This document shows positions 34,152 to 47,100 of a DNA stretch of 64,000 nt, piece by piece. Numbering within the stretch: the stretch's first letter is position 1; each line of letters begins with the position of its first letter. The translations under genes were made by a program, and so were the position numbers. The stretch comes from Crambe crambe (taxonomy: Eukaryota > Porifera > Demospongiae > Poecilosclerida > Crambeidae): NCBI GenBank assembly GCA_963924555.1, contig OZ004581.1:4999338-5063337 (forward strand). Reading direction: 5' to 3'. The notes under the pieces are model-generated. The model was not told the DNA's origin. It worked only from the letters and a program-made list of their open reading frames with translations, and made no database searches.

Positions 34152-34377
34152 GAGAAGAAGAAGAATCCAGCGATTTACTTGCTTGCTATATTTCTGAAAC
34201 GGTAAGCTCCCTGGTCCTGAAACTTGGTCTGCACTTTTTAGTAGGCTCTAAGTAGACTGGATAATCATTCACAGTAGCTTTTGTTAAGTCTAAGTGGCGG
34301 AATTGTATTAGTCTATATGCGGCACGCGCCGCCATCCACGTCATCCCTACATAGAGAGAGCTACCACTCTCTCTGAT
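34145..34377 (-). repeat. Hairpin-capped dispersed repeat, copy H2, with (TAA)n tail
   Basis: On the minus strand it starts ATCAGAGAGAGTGGTAGCTC, then tatgtagggatgacg. The body parallels H1 at 8028 (cacttagactta, aaaagctactg, gaatgattatcc, aagtttcagga, gggagcttac). It ends in a run of TAA/ATT triplets at 34099-34152. Confidence 0.7.
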
Positions 34378-34778
34378 TTCAAAACTCTGAAAAAAGGGGG
34401 TCCCCTGCCCCCACTGGAAGCAGTTGTTTTTTCCTGCATGTATGCAGGCAGAAAGATCTTGCTGTAGCTACCAATGATCAGATTTTGCTAGCTAGATCAT
34501 GCAAGTATCTTTTGGCTTTATGTTCAGCAGAAGGTCATAGATTTTTTGTAATGTTATGGAGTGTACAAAGAAAGGGAAGAAGAGGTAATTTAAGGTAATC
34601 AAAATCCTTGATTTTTATATAAATAAAGTTGGAGAGTATTATAATACAACGACTTAGCTATAACTTTTAAGCACTCAATTAATCTTACCTTTGTTGCTTG
34701 TAACACCACCAAGCTATAATGTTAAAAATAATTTAGTGGATAATTTATATATATTACCAAAGCGTAGTAAGCCTTTAC

Positions 34779-35722
34779 CTTAGAGCGTACATCAGTAGTC
34801 TGCTTGCATTCGATACATGTGACAACATCTTTTATTTCTTCTCGTCCATAGCACACATAAGGAAGAATACACTGTGAGCAATTCTCGACTGGGCACTTTA
34901 CTTCAAAGGGCCCTCCATAGTACTTCAGTCCTTCAAGACTGCTATCCATACATATTGAAGAAAGATTGTTATGGATATCCTTAATGTGCTCAAGTTTATC
35001 TTCACAGGAAGACCTGTGCAACAAAATAAATCAGAAGTGTAACAGTAGTAGATATGTATAAAGTTATCACAGCTAGCAAACTTACAAAACACCAACTTTG
35101 AGTCCGTGAGAATCTCTCTCATATTCCACTTTCCAGTGGTAATCTTTGACGTCATTGAGAACACACACAGTGCTGGTGAAAATATCCTCAGGTGAGGAAG
35201 TTTTAGAATCACCAAGTAGCAAGCAGACCAGCTGGTAGTAAATTTGGGCAGGAAGAAACTTCTCAAAATCAAAGTACATATAGAACCAGGGACGATTTTC
35301 CAACTGGTCTTTTAACTCTTCTTTCCTTTCCTCTGTTAGCTCTGGAAGCATGCAAGGGATGAGATACTCGACTTTGTCATCATCAGGATTCTTTTTAATC
35401 GGATAGATAAGGCAATAAGCTTGAAATATCAGGCAGAGCTGTTCAAAACTTATATCTGCATTATCAGTGAAATTTTCCCAGCACTTTTGAAGAACATTGC
35501 TATCAGCTCTACCTTCTTCCAGAGCATCCTTCTCCGAAGGCTTTAGCTTTTTAGCCACATCAGCTGTGCTCTGCTTTCCGTCCTCACCTTCCTTGTTTGA
35601 TGTTTTACTCTTGAACCCCAAAATGACAGTCATCACATTGAACAGCCACTGTCGACGGAGAATCACTAGGTTCTTCAATTCATCATACTCATGATCATAT
35701 AAAAATAGTTGTGGCAAGTTTT
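34779..35722 (-). CDS. COR-domain protein, two internal exons
   Basis: Two exons are supported on the minus strand: 35722-35086 (acceptor TTCCAG, donor TTTT/GTAAGT) and 35013-34779 (acceptor GCACAG, donor AAG/GTAAAG). They join in phase. The first exon shows COR features: LKNLVILRRQWLFNVMTVIL at its start, then an acidic/lysine linker, and later LEEGRADSNVLQKCWENF, ISFEQLCLIFQAYCLI, VEYLIPCMLPEL and WFYMYFDFEKFLPAQIYYQL. In Roc-COR (ROCO) proteins this domain follows a GTPase and drives dimerisation. The second exon has a Cys-rich pattern (CPVENCSQC, VTCIEC) consistent with a small zinc-binding segment. No Roc GTPase exon was found upstream, so the gene is partial or encodes COR with a different partner. 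Stand-alone and death-domain-linked COR proteins are known in invertebrates. Confidence 0.65.
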
Positions 35723-35729
35723 CTGGAAC

Positions 35730-36376
35730 CAAAATAAGTAAATTTGCTTTAATAATAACATCATGCACAATGCATTATACATGATTATTTTTGATATGTG
35801 CATTTAAAGTTAGCCTTAATTTTTTATCCACTTCTTTTTTGCTCCATGACCTGACTGAGTTGTTAGTTGGACTTCCACAATATTACAACGATTTCTTTTA
35901 TACGAAAAAAGCAAAATTCACGCAAACCATTCCACCCTGCTGTTAAGCTTAAGGAGGACTTTGATGGCTAATACTTTGCTTCAAAATCTAGCGCCAATTT
36001 TTTTTTCAATAGTCTGGCCATAGTAGCCCTGGTTTCTTGCCTTTTGTAATATAAACCATAACTGCTGCAAGAGAAGTAATGCTATATGGCACATTTAAAA
36101 AAAATGTTGCTCTGGAGACATTGCATTTCTGTTCAAATGTATTGCTAAAACCTATGTAAACAGAACCAGAACTGATGCAAGCACTTCGCTGCATTTTATG
36201 TAAACTGGACCACAGGGTTCTCTTCAGGCATCTTAAATACCTTCAGTTCTTCCCCATAATGCCTTAATCATTAAGTGGTGATAGGTTTTCTCTCAGACTA
36301 CACAAGGAGTCATCTCAGAAAACTCAATTGTCAGGCTCTCCCTTTACGGTTTTCCCCTATGCCTTCAATAAATCCA
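35730..36376. other. No gene recognised
   Basis: This is the upstream side of the COR gene. No further exon with a clear acceptor/donor pair and a recognisable domain was identified. Confidence 0.4.
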
Positions 36377-36386
36377 GGGGAGAACC

Positions 36387-36984
36387 TAGTCTGGCGTTGC
36401 CAACCCTTTACATTCCCTTTATTAGTGGGTGGGGGGAGGAAAGAGTCTGGTCTGGTGTTGTTAGCATCAACGACTTGTGCTGAAGGAATTTGCATTAACT
36501 ATACAGTGGCACGTGATAAAATAAAAGCGCGCAAATGTTGTTGCGAAAACAGTCTATCTGAGATGGCTACTTCAGATGAGATGGCTACTTTAGACTTGTG
36601 CCTGGCTTGTGGCAAATCAGCTGTAAAGAAGGACAGACGGACAGATGAGTTCTTGGAGGAAGCGGTAATACTTGTGAGCAAGTAACAGCAAAGACATCGT
36701 GCTCCAATATTCCTGCAACTGTTTTGGCTTGATAGTTCTTACTCCAAGCTCCCTGAATGCTTTAGCTAGATGCTACAGTCTCGAACTCGGCCACGGTTCA
36801 TTCACGCAAAGTTTTCAACCGTTTTTATTCACTTCCCTTAGCCATGTGCCTGGAATCCAATTATCAGGAATACTGCAATCTGATTGGGGCACAACAGTTG
36901 CGCCAGCACAAGTCGTTGATGCTAACGACACCAGACCTTTTCCTTCCCCCACCCACCAATAAAAGGGGTCGGCAACGCCAGACT
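36387..36984. mobile_element. 598-bp Mutator-like element with ~100-bp inverted repeats and 10-bp target duplication
   Basis: The left arm (36387-36490: agtctggcgttgccaaccc, ggtgggggg-aggaa, gtctggtgttgttagc, atcaacgacttgtgctg) is mirrored by 36890-36984. The ten bases ggggagaacc stand directly on both sides (36377-36386 and 36985-36994). A 9-11 bp duplication with long terminal repeats is the usual signature of Mutator-like elements. Inside, ATG at 36562 opens a short frame with LCLACGKSAVKKDRRTDEF, ending at TAA 36682-36684; its CxxC looks like half of a zinc knuckle, and a donor-like site is not clear. A relic of the same end (gacgccagact) is at about 37811. Confidence 0.7.
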
Positions 36985-36996
36985 GGGGAGAACCCT

Positions 36997-38630
36997 GAAC
37001 CAGAATGTTTTTAACTAGCTACTACAATCTCAACTCAGTCTGGACCTTCACCTTAATCCCATGATGAAGACTTATACAATTTGGAGAAGATGACCACATA
37101 TAAGTTGTATAAAAGGCTTACCCACTTACCCATATTAGAATATTTGAGCTTTGATGTCTGTTTTTATTTTATTTCATTTATTTATTTTTATTTTAATTTT
37201 TTTATTTTACTGGTATAGAAGGAAATAGAAGGAAGCCTACCCGGCATCAGGTTACAAGTGACCTGCTGTAACTTAGGCCCCATTTACACTGCATTTTGTT
37301 TTGATATTATTTATAACAATAATAACAATAATAATAATAATAATAATAAAATAATAATAATAATAATAAATAAATAAGTCACCATTTCAAAAGTATGCAA
37401 GGTCGTGTTTACCCTGGAAATTAAAAACGGATGGGATATGCACCTTGAATGCACTAGCTCTGCAGCCAGAGAGCCCAACCATGATAGTCAGTTTGTACAT
37501 GGTCCTTCCCTTGTGGTACTGGTCTTCCTGTTTACAAGGTATAAGTCTCCACTTAGGAGCCCATTTTCCTGGAGTTGTTATGTACTATAATCGTATAAGT
37601 TTTCGGAGGTTTAAATTCGTGATTTCTGCTATAATAAAAAATTTCTGCAGGCTTAGCAAACACATGGAAAATAATGCATGCGCATAATAGCTATATCATT
37701 GCCTGCTGCTGGGGCCAAGTGACATGCATGATGGCTACCTTCTCGTGATTCGTGGCTACTACAGAGAAATCTAGATAGTCCTCCAAAAAGAAGAAAAGCT
37801 GGGCTGGTGACGCCAGACTAAAATCTAGATTGCTACGGAAGGCGAGATGCTTCGTTGTAGAAGAGAGACAGGTAACGGCCATGATCTTGGAAATGAAGCA
37901 CGATACTTTTGTTTCACGGACTATCTGTTCCAGGTTTTTTTCCAGCTGCTATCGATATTGCATCGCACACGCATGCGCATCGTCGTCATATATGATGTCA
38001 TAATACTAAGACTTCGTTTATTATTTTCGAGGATTCTGATTGACTACGAAAAAAACGAAAATAAAACCCCATCGAAAATTTATACGATTACAGTATGTAA
38101 AGAGAAGCTTTCTAAGTAGCATGTTTCCAGAGCACTGGTAACTTGTATAATGCAGCTACATAGCTTGAAGGCTCACTCTTGATCGGGTGTCTTTATTCAG
38201 TGGAATAGAACGATGGAATGGAATGGAATGGAATGTTAAAAATGAACATGCAAAATAGTCTAAACTAGTAGAGCTAGCTATACTAGGTCAAATTACGAGT
38301 GTGGCAGAAGACGGCCTTCAGTCCTGCAGCCTTTAAGCCCACAGCAATCATGACCTGAGAGTCAGCGAGCAAGTGCAGCTGCGCTTGCTCACTGAAATTG
38401 GTTTCTTTCAGTAACCCGTGTTGACTTTATCGCGCATTTGCACGCTAAAGCGCACTAAATCGCGACAATAAACAGCGCGTGTAGATGTTATTTTACACGA
38501 GATTACGTGAGATTATTGCCGTTTTTACGCCTTTTTCTGCAGAATTATATGATAAAGCACGCTTAGCGCGTATCTCCGACGTATTATTGCGTACTTACGC
38601 GCTTTAGCAGATCATACGCGTAATTGCGCG
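36997..38630. other. No gene recognised
   Basis: Contains AT-rich simple sequence at 37150-37210, (TAA)n at 37315-37378, and a GGAATGGAAT run at 38205-38234. From 38410 to 38640 CG-containing words (cgcgc, tacgcg) are frequent, unlike the flanks; I see no gene in them. Confidence 0.45.
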
Positions 38631-38641
38631 CTGAATTCTAC

Positions 38642-39765
38642 CATAGATATACTAGACTACGTACACGGGATTGGAAACAGGGCATGCGCGCGTAGAATTT
38701 ATTGACCATCCGTGTAGGTACCTGGCGAACAGAGAAATCTTACACAAAATAAGAAAGAGGGTGAAAGGAAAGGTACTTAGCGCAGCAATAATTATGATTA
38801 TAAGTGAAAAGGCTCAATGACCTATAGCTGTAGTAGTTTATCATGTCAGTTTAGTCTATTTACTGTTGCTATGGAAGAAAAACGTGGAAACAGTGACTGA
38901 AAAGTTTTGTGGCACTCCTACTACTAAAATAGAAGTCTAGCTGCCTTACTTTTGGCATAAAATTAAAGATACTAGTTGACCATATGTACTCAAGTAGTTT
39001 TAATTTTGTGCAGGGCTGGAGATGGCATGCCATTTGCCATTGATGGTTTAAGAAGCCATTTCACTATGTTGTTTTCTTATATGAGGAGATGAGATATCTT
39101 CTTGTATCAGGGGCAGGAAAGGATACACTGGGGCAGCTTTACTCTTCATCTTGATACCTCAAAATAAGTATTATCATAACAAATCTCTCGATGAATTGGA
39201 TGTTCAGCAGTGCACTATCAGTACTTGTGATTATCATTTTTTTATTATAACATGAAAGGAAATATGTGTAAAGTGACAGTATTAGTTGTTACATTATAGT
39301 ATCCTTCTTTACTATAGCTTTTCTTGACAGCCAGCCATGGGTAATCTGAAGAAACAGTAACATCGACATGATTTTTTACAGGCACCTTTAAAAAGTACAT
39401 ATGTACATATAAATGATCACTACCTAACAGATTAGTGGGAAAAAAGAGACTACACTTTTAACATCCAAGCTCCAGAGGTCCACAAAGTCGAACTACCATT
39501 GTTACTCGTAATTATACCCTCTAACACTTGAGAAACCAGCCTTTTTAAGAACTATGCTTGTTTAGCACTATACTAGCCCACTCTTTGCATTCTTTGAACT
39601 TACCAATTGGCTATAGTTTAGCAGAAATTTGGCACACTACTTCTCCTCCCCTGCTTGTTTGGGGCAATTTAGCACGAACAGCTGCCTACACGGATTGTCA
39701 GTATTGTCGTTATGGGCGCACGTGACCTGTTTCCAATCCTGTGTACGTAGTCTAGTATATCTATG
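38642..39765. mobile_element. 1124-bp DNA element with 40-bp inverted repeats and 7-bp target duplication
   Basis: The first 40 bases (starting catagatatactagactacg) and the reverse complement of the last 40 bases differ by a single base. Both flanks are attctac (38635-38641 and 39766-39772). The interior is AT-rich and has no transposase, so it is non-autonomous. A 7-bp duplication does not fit hAT (8), Mutator (9-11) or Tc1/mariner (TA), so its superfamily is unclear. Confidence 0.85.
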
Positions 39766-39874
39766 ATTCTACACGGGAAGTAATTTTGTATGTGATGGAA
39801 TTAAAATGTTAGGTGTAATATAAAGCACATGAAGTCAAAAGTGCAGACATTAATTTTAGCTGAATACAGGAAAC

Positions 39875-40335
39875 ATCAGAGAGTGCGGTAGCACTCTCTA
39901 AGTAGGGATGGCAGGTCAAAGTCCATAGGACAGTATGAACTAAAAACTCTTCTTTCTCTTCTACCCTTACTCTACAGGTTCTCAGAAGGCTACAGTGAAT
40001 TATTATATCTACAAAGAAGAGAGGAGAATGTTCAAAAGCCAAAAATTCATTCGCCAACATAAGAAAAAAACGAGTTCTAAAATTGACTTTTCGTTCTTTT
40101 TCTTTATCAGAGAGTGCGTTAGCACTCTCTATGTAGGGATGGCAGGTCAAAGGTCATAGGACTGTATAAACTAAAAACTCTTCTTTCTCTTCTTACCTCT
40201 ATTCTACAGGTTCTCAGAAACCCTGGTCCAAGACCTACATCTACACAGAAGTGGGAAGAATGTTTAAAAACTCCAAATTCATTCGATAACATCGGAATAA
40301 AACGATTTCTAAAATTGACTTTTGTTCTTTTTCTT
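39875..40335 (+). repeat. Hairpin-capped repeat, tandem pair H3 and H4
   Basis: Two head-to-tail units of about 230 bp start at 39875 and 40106, each with ATCAGAGAGTGCG(G/T)TAGC and the mirror ctctcta(a/t), then GTAGGGATGGCAGGTCAAAG. The bodies share ctaaaaactcttctttctct, attctacaggttctcagaa-type words and aaaattgacttt...gttctttttcttt. The second ends in (TAA)n. Copies elsewhere: 50505-50722 (minus), 53947, 56118. Confidence 0.85.
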
Positions 40336-40344
40336 TATAATAAT

Positions 40345-40545
40345 AATAATAATAATAATAAGGATAATAAATATAAGATCGATGTATTGACTCACTGGCT
40401 GCAGTTAGCAGAATTATGTTAATGTCATTTCTTAGAGGGGCACCTAGAGACTGATCTTTTGCTATTAGTTTTGACTAAGGTTCTACTTTGCTAATCAGCG
40501 CTATCTATAGTATGCGAACACTATCTACGCCATTGTTAATTTAAT
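40345..40545 (+). repeat. Dispersed repeat R, copy 1
   Basis: Words in order: aaggataataaatataagatcg, actggctgcag, gcacctagagactgatct, tttgctattagttttgacta, cgccatt. The same order occurs at 52391-52600 and 54124-54352 (plus) and 50285-50470 (minus). It always adjoins a hairpin-capped repeat or a GTAGGGAT palindrome. Confidence 0.8.
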
Positions 40546-40659
40546 GGGTAAATGGTCGTCAATTACGTAGCAACAAGCGCGCGCCGGTTACCGTATTCAA
40601 ATGCAGCTGCTTCTGTGTTACTGAGTCCTAGATCTACAGTGCAGTTTGATATTTCTCCT

Positions 40660-41080
40660 GACACATTCTCTGACTTCAGCTGCTTGCAACTTGGAACTCT
40701 CTCTATTCTTTCAGAAAAAAAACCTCTGTCCCTCTAGTAGCAGTTTTGTGTAACAAGGTACATTAAATGCCATAACTGTACTTATTATTATTTATAAATG
40801 TTTCTCCCTGTGACTTCAGCTGCTTTGCCACTGTCAAATTTGGTTTCTTGGTCTATGTGTTCACTGTGTCCTACAGAGCAGTTTGATTTCTGAAAAATTC
40901 TCTGACTTCAGCTGCTTGCAAATTGGAACTTTCTATTCTTTCAAGCAATCCTTTGTTCCTCTAGTAGCAGTTTGTATAACAAGGTACATTCAATGTCATA
41001 ACTGTACTTATTATTATAAGTGTTTCTCTGTCTGACTTCAGCTGCTTTGCCACTCTCAACTTGAAATTCTTTCTTCGCTG
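40660..41080 (+). repeat. Tandem duplication upstream of the Helitron gene
   Basis: Two units of about 240 bp share ctgacttcagctgcttgcaa, cctctagtagcagtttgtgt-type words, aacaaggtacatt and cataactgtacttattatta, at about 40670 and 40905. It ends about 80 bp before the Helitron start codon and may hold its promoter. Confidence 0.75.
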
Positions 41081-41163
41081 TCTTTCTGACTTCAATCTCC
41101 TCTGTCTCTCACTTTGTCTCTCACTTTTTCACCTTCAGTGAGTTGTAACATGCCAATATAAGT

Positions 41164-44100
41164 ATGCCCTCAAAAGAACAAAAGAAAAAGGCTAATAGGA
41201 GAGAAGCTAATAGAAGGTACTACCAAAAAAATAAATTTTCCTTAAATGCACAATCACGAGAATATAATGTAGTTCACAAACAGGAATTAAGGGCACGATC
41301 ACAAAAATATAATATAACTCACAGACAAGAATTGAAAGCACGATCAAAACAATACAATAGAGCTCACAGACAGGAATTGAAAGTGCTATCACAAAAATAT
41401 AAAATAACTCACAGACAGGAAATGAAAGTACAATCACAAGAATACAATAGAGCTCATAGACAAGAATTGAAAGCACGATCACAAGAATACAATAGAGCTC
41501 ATAGACAAGAATTAAAAGTACGATCACAAGAATACAATATAGCTCATAGACAAGAATTGAAAGTACGATCACAAGAATACAATAGAGCTCATAGACAAGA
41601 ATTGAAAGTACGATCACAAGAATACAATAGAGCTCACAGACAAGAATTGAAAGTACGATCACAAGAATACAATAGAGCTCACAGACAAGAATTGAAAGTA
41701 CGATCACAAGAATACAATAGAGCTCATAGACAAGAATTAAAAGCTAAAGCACATAAATACAATAGAGGTCACAAAAAACAATTAAGTGCTTATTACAGGC
41801 AATACTATAAAATAAATAGCACTCACATCAAAACAGCTCAAAGACATTACTACTCTATTCATAAAGATAAGAAAATGGTTGCGGTTAGGAAATATCAGCT
41901 AAGAAATGCCAGGAAGATTTTGAAGTGGGCAAGAAAGTATTATGCTGAGCATCGTGCACGCATTGGTGCTAACAGGAGGCGAAGGTATGAACTTACTGAG
42001 CCTAAGCCTCTTACTAAAGAAAATTATATCAGAGAAATAACCAAAAAATTAATCAGTAATAGTCATGCCTCTAGACAAATGCTGCAGTCCTTTAAAGATC
42101 AGCATGAAAAAATAGCTCTTAAAATGACTGCAGCAACCTCTAGACGAGCTGCATCCTCTATAGCAGCTACAAGGTTGGTGAACAAGGTGCTGCAGATACG
42201 AAGGCATCTAGCTGGCTCCTTGTTAAAAATGGTAAGAGCAATTAATAAACTAAGCATATCCACTGAGAGTGATTTGGGTGAGGGTTCACATTGTGTTCAT
42301 GGTGAACCATATTATTATGAAAGTTCCTATGTTCATAATAGACCAAGCATTATTTGTATTGATGAGCATGGAAAATATAGATTGCTTGATGATGGCAAAA
42401 ATACCGTGGAGCATGTGGTTCCACGCTCATGGAAATGCAATGACACATGTAGGACTCTATCACAATCTGATTTGTCATGCATTATTGAATTCAAATCAGT
42501 ATTTAACGAGTCCCTGCAGAAAATACGTAAAGTTTTGGATGAGTGTGATGAATGTCCAAATAGCAAGTATGCTAAGGTAATCATTGTCCCAGCAAATGAG
42601 CCTGATAGTAACGTAGTACACTATAACTCTGTGGAATTAAAGGGACATAGTTTGATCTGTCACATTGGCAGTGATTGCAAAAGTAAGCTGAGAATCCTAA
42701 GAGCAGCATCGACTCACTATCCTGTGTTGAGGTCGTTCTTAAGATGTGTGTACTCAGCATTAAATAGCCATAAAAATATTGCTTCCCTTGATGAAGCTCT
42801 ACACCGTGGAGACTTTAACAGCTTAATGAGGGATTTTGAAATCACCTTTGATGATCTATTCAGTAATGAAGTCAATCTGTCTCATGAGCTTGAAAGTAGT
42901 TTCGCAAAATGTGTGCTTAGAAGACCAGATTTAGAAAAGCACCTTCAAATAGAGCACGCCGAAGTGATGGCAAAATATAAAAAAAAATTAGAAGATTATC
43001 CTCAGAATCCTTGCTGTAGCTGTAATATGCTCTTTTGTCTCAAGCAAGGCTCAAAAATTACTTTCAGTACAGAACTCGGCAACGTGTGGCCGGATTTAAA
43101 AGATTTCATCCTTAAGGATGACCCTAATGCTTCAAAAAAGACTCTGTTCATATGCACGTATTGCAGGTCTTATTTGAGGTCCAATAAAATGCCACCAAGA
43201 TGTGTGCTCAATGGTTTACAAACCTCTCCAATACCCAGAGAGCTGAGCGTGTTGGATGAGTTGAGCAAACAGCTCATTCAACGAGCGAAAGCTTTTCAAA
43301 CTATAGTCAGGTTGGGCACTTATACAAACAAGGTGCCATCCTACAATTCGCTTAAAGCCTGTAAGGGTAACATGTTTTTCTTACCCCTACCCCTGGACAA
43401 GACTCTAGAGACTCTTGATGGGGTTGAAGGATCTCTTGCTAACCCTGAACTTTACATTATAGTGAACAGTAAGCCCACCAAAGGCAATGTAGTGTGGCGA
43501 AGCTTAGTAGATGTAAATCAGGTAAAGGTTGCTATCAAGAAGTTAAAAGAGTGCAACTGGCTCTACAAAGATGTCTGTGATGAATCTGTAGACTCTGCTG
43601 CCAAGGAGGTTATTGAAGTGGTAAGTAATACCTCTAGTACTGTGCTGGAAAAAGCCTCAAGTAGTGATATTGCTGGGTTCCAGTGCTACACACTGAGAGA
43701 TATGAATGACAAACTCTCCACCAAAGATGACCTACAACAATATAAAATGCTAAGCGTGCAAGAGGAACCTTTGAGTAGCACTCAAAGGCACCTCGATACC
43801 ATGTGTTTCCCAGTCCTCTTTCCGGACGGAAACTTTGGTAAGTACCACCCTAGACAGGTGCCAGTATCCCACAGTGAATACGATAAGTCCCGTCTGTGGA
43901 ACAATGACTCTCGCTTTAGAAAAGACCCTCAGTATGTCTTTTATCTCCTAAAGGAGAAGGAGTCAAGGGAGTTAAAAGCTGGTGTGTATAATTTGCTTAA
44001 GACATCAAAATCCATTCCCACAACAGTGACTAACATTCTCCAGAAGGTCACAGCCAGTGACCAAAAACTGGAAGCTAACCTGTCCACTATGTTTCAGTCC

Positions 44101-47100
44101 ATTCGTGGCACGAAACAGTATTGGTACAGGAGGAAGGGTGAATTAATGTGCATGTTGCGGGAACTGGGGCCTCAAAGCCTATTCCTAACCTTCAGCTGTG
44201 CAGAATATGAGTCACCTGACATAGCTGAGTACCTAAGAATTGTCAACAATGTTCCAGACAAATACAGCATTAATAAACTCTCCACTGAGGATCCTGTTTC
44301 GGTATCGAGGCAGTTTTCTCACAAATTTCATGCCTTCTTTCAGGCATTCATTGTAAAGGGTGAAGTCCTGGGTCCAGTAGAGCACTTTTACTGGAAAAAA
44401 GAGTACCAGGCACGTGGAGCACCACACTATCATGCGGTCCTATGGATAAAGGATGCACCAATTATAGGTAAAGATGATCCAGATGTGGTGCTGTCCTGGA
44501 TTCAGGAAAGAATCACTTGCCACATTCCTGACAAGGAAAACAATCCAGAACTGCACCACATGGTTACAAGGTACCAGTTGCACAAGTGCAGCGATTACTG
44601 TAGAAAGAAATGCAAGCGTGGGTCTGTGTTTCTAACTACGTGCAAGTTTGGATTTCCACGTCCAGAAAGAGAAAGTGCTGTTATAAATAATGTAGATTCC
44701 AGCTGTAAAAAGTTCCAAAAAATATGTGAAATAGCACGAGCACCTAGCGAAGTAAGGGTTAATGATTACAATCCCTTGCTTCTTCTGAACTGGGGGGCAA
44801 ATATGGATATACAATTTGTGGGTGACAGGGACATGGTTGTATCCACTTATGTCAGTGGATATGTTACCAAATATGAGCATGGTCACCTGCAAGAGCAGTA
44901 TGAGGGCATTACAGATGACAAGAGCCTATGCAGCAAGCTTTTCAGTATTGGCCGCATGTTCTTAAAGTCTCGTGAATGCGGAATGCATGAAGCTGCTGAC
45001 CACTTGAGTGGAGACCACCTCTATGAGAAATCTGTTGCCATTCAATGGGTTGATGTTCGCATGCCTCACAAAAGGCAGCGTAGGGTAAAAACGCATGCCC
45101 AGTTGTTAAAAATGAAATCGGAAGATCCGGAGAGTGAAAATATATTTACTCATAATTTCCTATCCACTTACTACCCACAAAGACCTGACGACTTGGAGGA
45201 CATCTGCCTTCATGACTTTGTTGCCAATTACAGCTGGCATGAAACAGACCATAAGGGGGACAGAATATACAGGAAACTCAACAAACCTCGATTGGTCAAC
45301 CACAAAATGTTTGATCCTGCAAAACAGGAAAACAGAGAAGATTACTATTACTCTCTGATTCTTCTCTTTGTACCCTTCAGAGATGAGGGTGCTCTTCTAA
45401 GAGAAAATGAAACTGCTGAAGAAGCTTTCAATCGTCTCCTGCCCCACAGTGATGATTGTTCCAATTATCACAGGAGGCTACAGACGATGCTCAATGCTGA
45501 GACTAAGGTGAGAAAAATAAATGAAGCAAGAAAGGCAGAAATCATGAAGAACTTAGAAAACAAAGAGCATGATAACATGCAGATCCTTGGAGAGGCTAAG
45601 CATGCAATGAAGGACATACAGGACATGAATCAGAAAATGCCTGACAACCTCACTCTAGAACAAAGGGAGAACATGTTGAACACCGACCAGAAAAGGGTCT
45701 ATGACACCATCCGTAATAGTTTGATACACCAGAAACAACATGAAGAGGGCCAGTGTCTCTGTGACTACAAGCCCTTTGCAATGTTTGTCAGTGGTGTAGG
45801 CGGTACTGGTAAGTCTTTCGTAATAGAGGCCGTAAAGGCATTAGTTGACAGCTTATGGACGTCAGAGGGTTTGAAGTGTGCTATCACTGCGCCCACTGGC
45901 TTGGCTGCGTTCAATGTTGGAGGTGTGACCATACACAGGCTGTTCCAGTTGCCTATCGAACACGAGGGCAAGGAAGCTGGCTATTGGTCACTGTCAAAGG
46001 ATGCTCAGAAAGTGATGAAAACGACACTTCGTTCCCTTAAGTTGCTTGTCATTGATGAAGTGTCCATGGTGTCAAGTCTAAACTTGACCTATGTGCACAT
46101 GAGAATGCAAGAAATCTTTGGGGAAGATCACTGGTTTGGAGGAAAGAATGTCCTCTTTGTTGGGGACTTACTCCAACTCCAACCAGTCAATGGCAACCCT
46201 GTGTTTGAAAAAATGAGTAGGGCTGCCATTGTCCACAAGTTAGGATGCATTGGATCAATAAATATCTGGAAAGACTGTGTCCGTTATGACGAGCTCACAA
46301 TTAACGAAAGACAGAAAAAAGACAGTCAGTTCTCTGATATTCTAGGTAAAGTGAGATGTGGTGGTCTCGCAAAAGAGATTCTTACAATTCTGAAAGAGCG
46401 CGTTATTAATGTTCCAGTAGTTGAAAAGCTGGTGCAACTGCAGGAGTCGGGAAAAAATCCCGTGTGCCTGTTTCCAACCAGAAAACAGTGTGATGTGCTC
46501 AATGAGGAAATGCTGCGCAACTTGGAGTCAGAAGTGCATGTCATACCATGCGCCGATGACGTAGACGAGACGCGAAGCACTGCAAAATGGCACCAAAAGG
46601 CAGCCAAACAACTTGAAAAGCTAAATCAGGACTGCAACAACACTGCAGGGTTGGAAGCTGTCCTGAAGTTGGCCGTGGGTGCCCGTGTAATGCTCAGGCG
46701 AAACATTGATGTTAAAGCAGGTTTAGTGAACGGTGCCATCGGCACCGTCCTTGGCGTGTTCTCAGAAAGAGTTTCAATCAAATTTGACCACTTAGAGAGC
46801 ACCTGTGATATTGAAAAAATAAAGGGAAAGTTCATGGTACTTAAGAGTTATTATGTGTCCCGTACCCAATTTCCTTTAATCTTGGCCTATGGGGTTACCA
46901 TCCATAAATGCCAGGGCCTGTCGTTAGACTGTGCTATCGTAGATCTGTCAGACAAGGTATTTGCAGATGGGATGGCCTATGTAGCACTCTCAAGAGTGAG
47001 GTCTCTAAATGGACTGTACCTGACTGCATTTGATGCACAATCCATTCGGGTAAGCAAAAATTGTGTAGCAGAAGTAAACAGGTTGAGACAATTGTTTAGA

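Noticed and set aside
41207-41707. Hydrophobic 166-residue open frame on the minus strand
   Set aside because: It is the antisense shadow of the 45-bp coding repeat in the Helitron gene; the repeat keeps all frames open.
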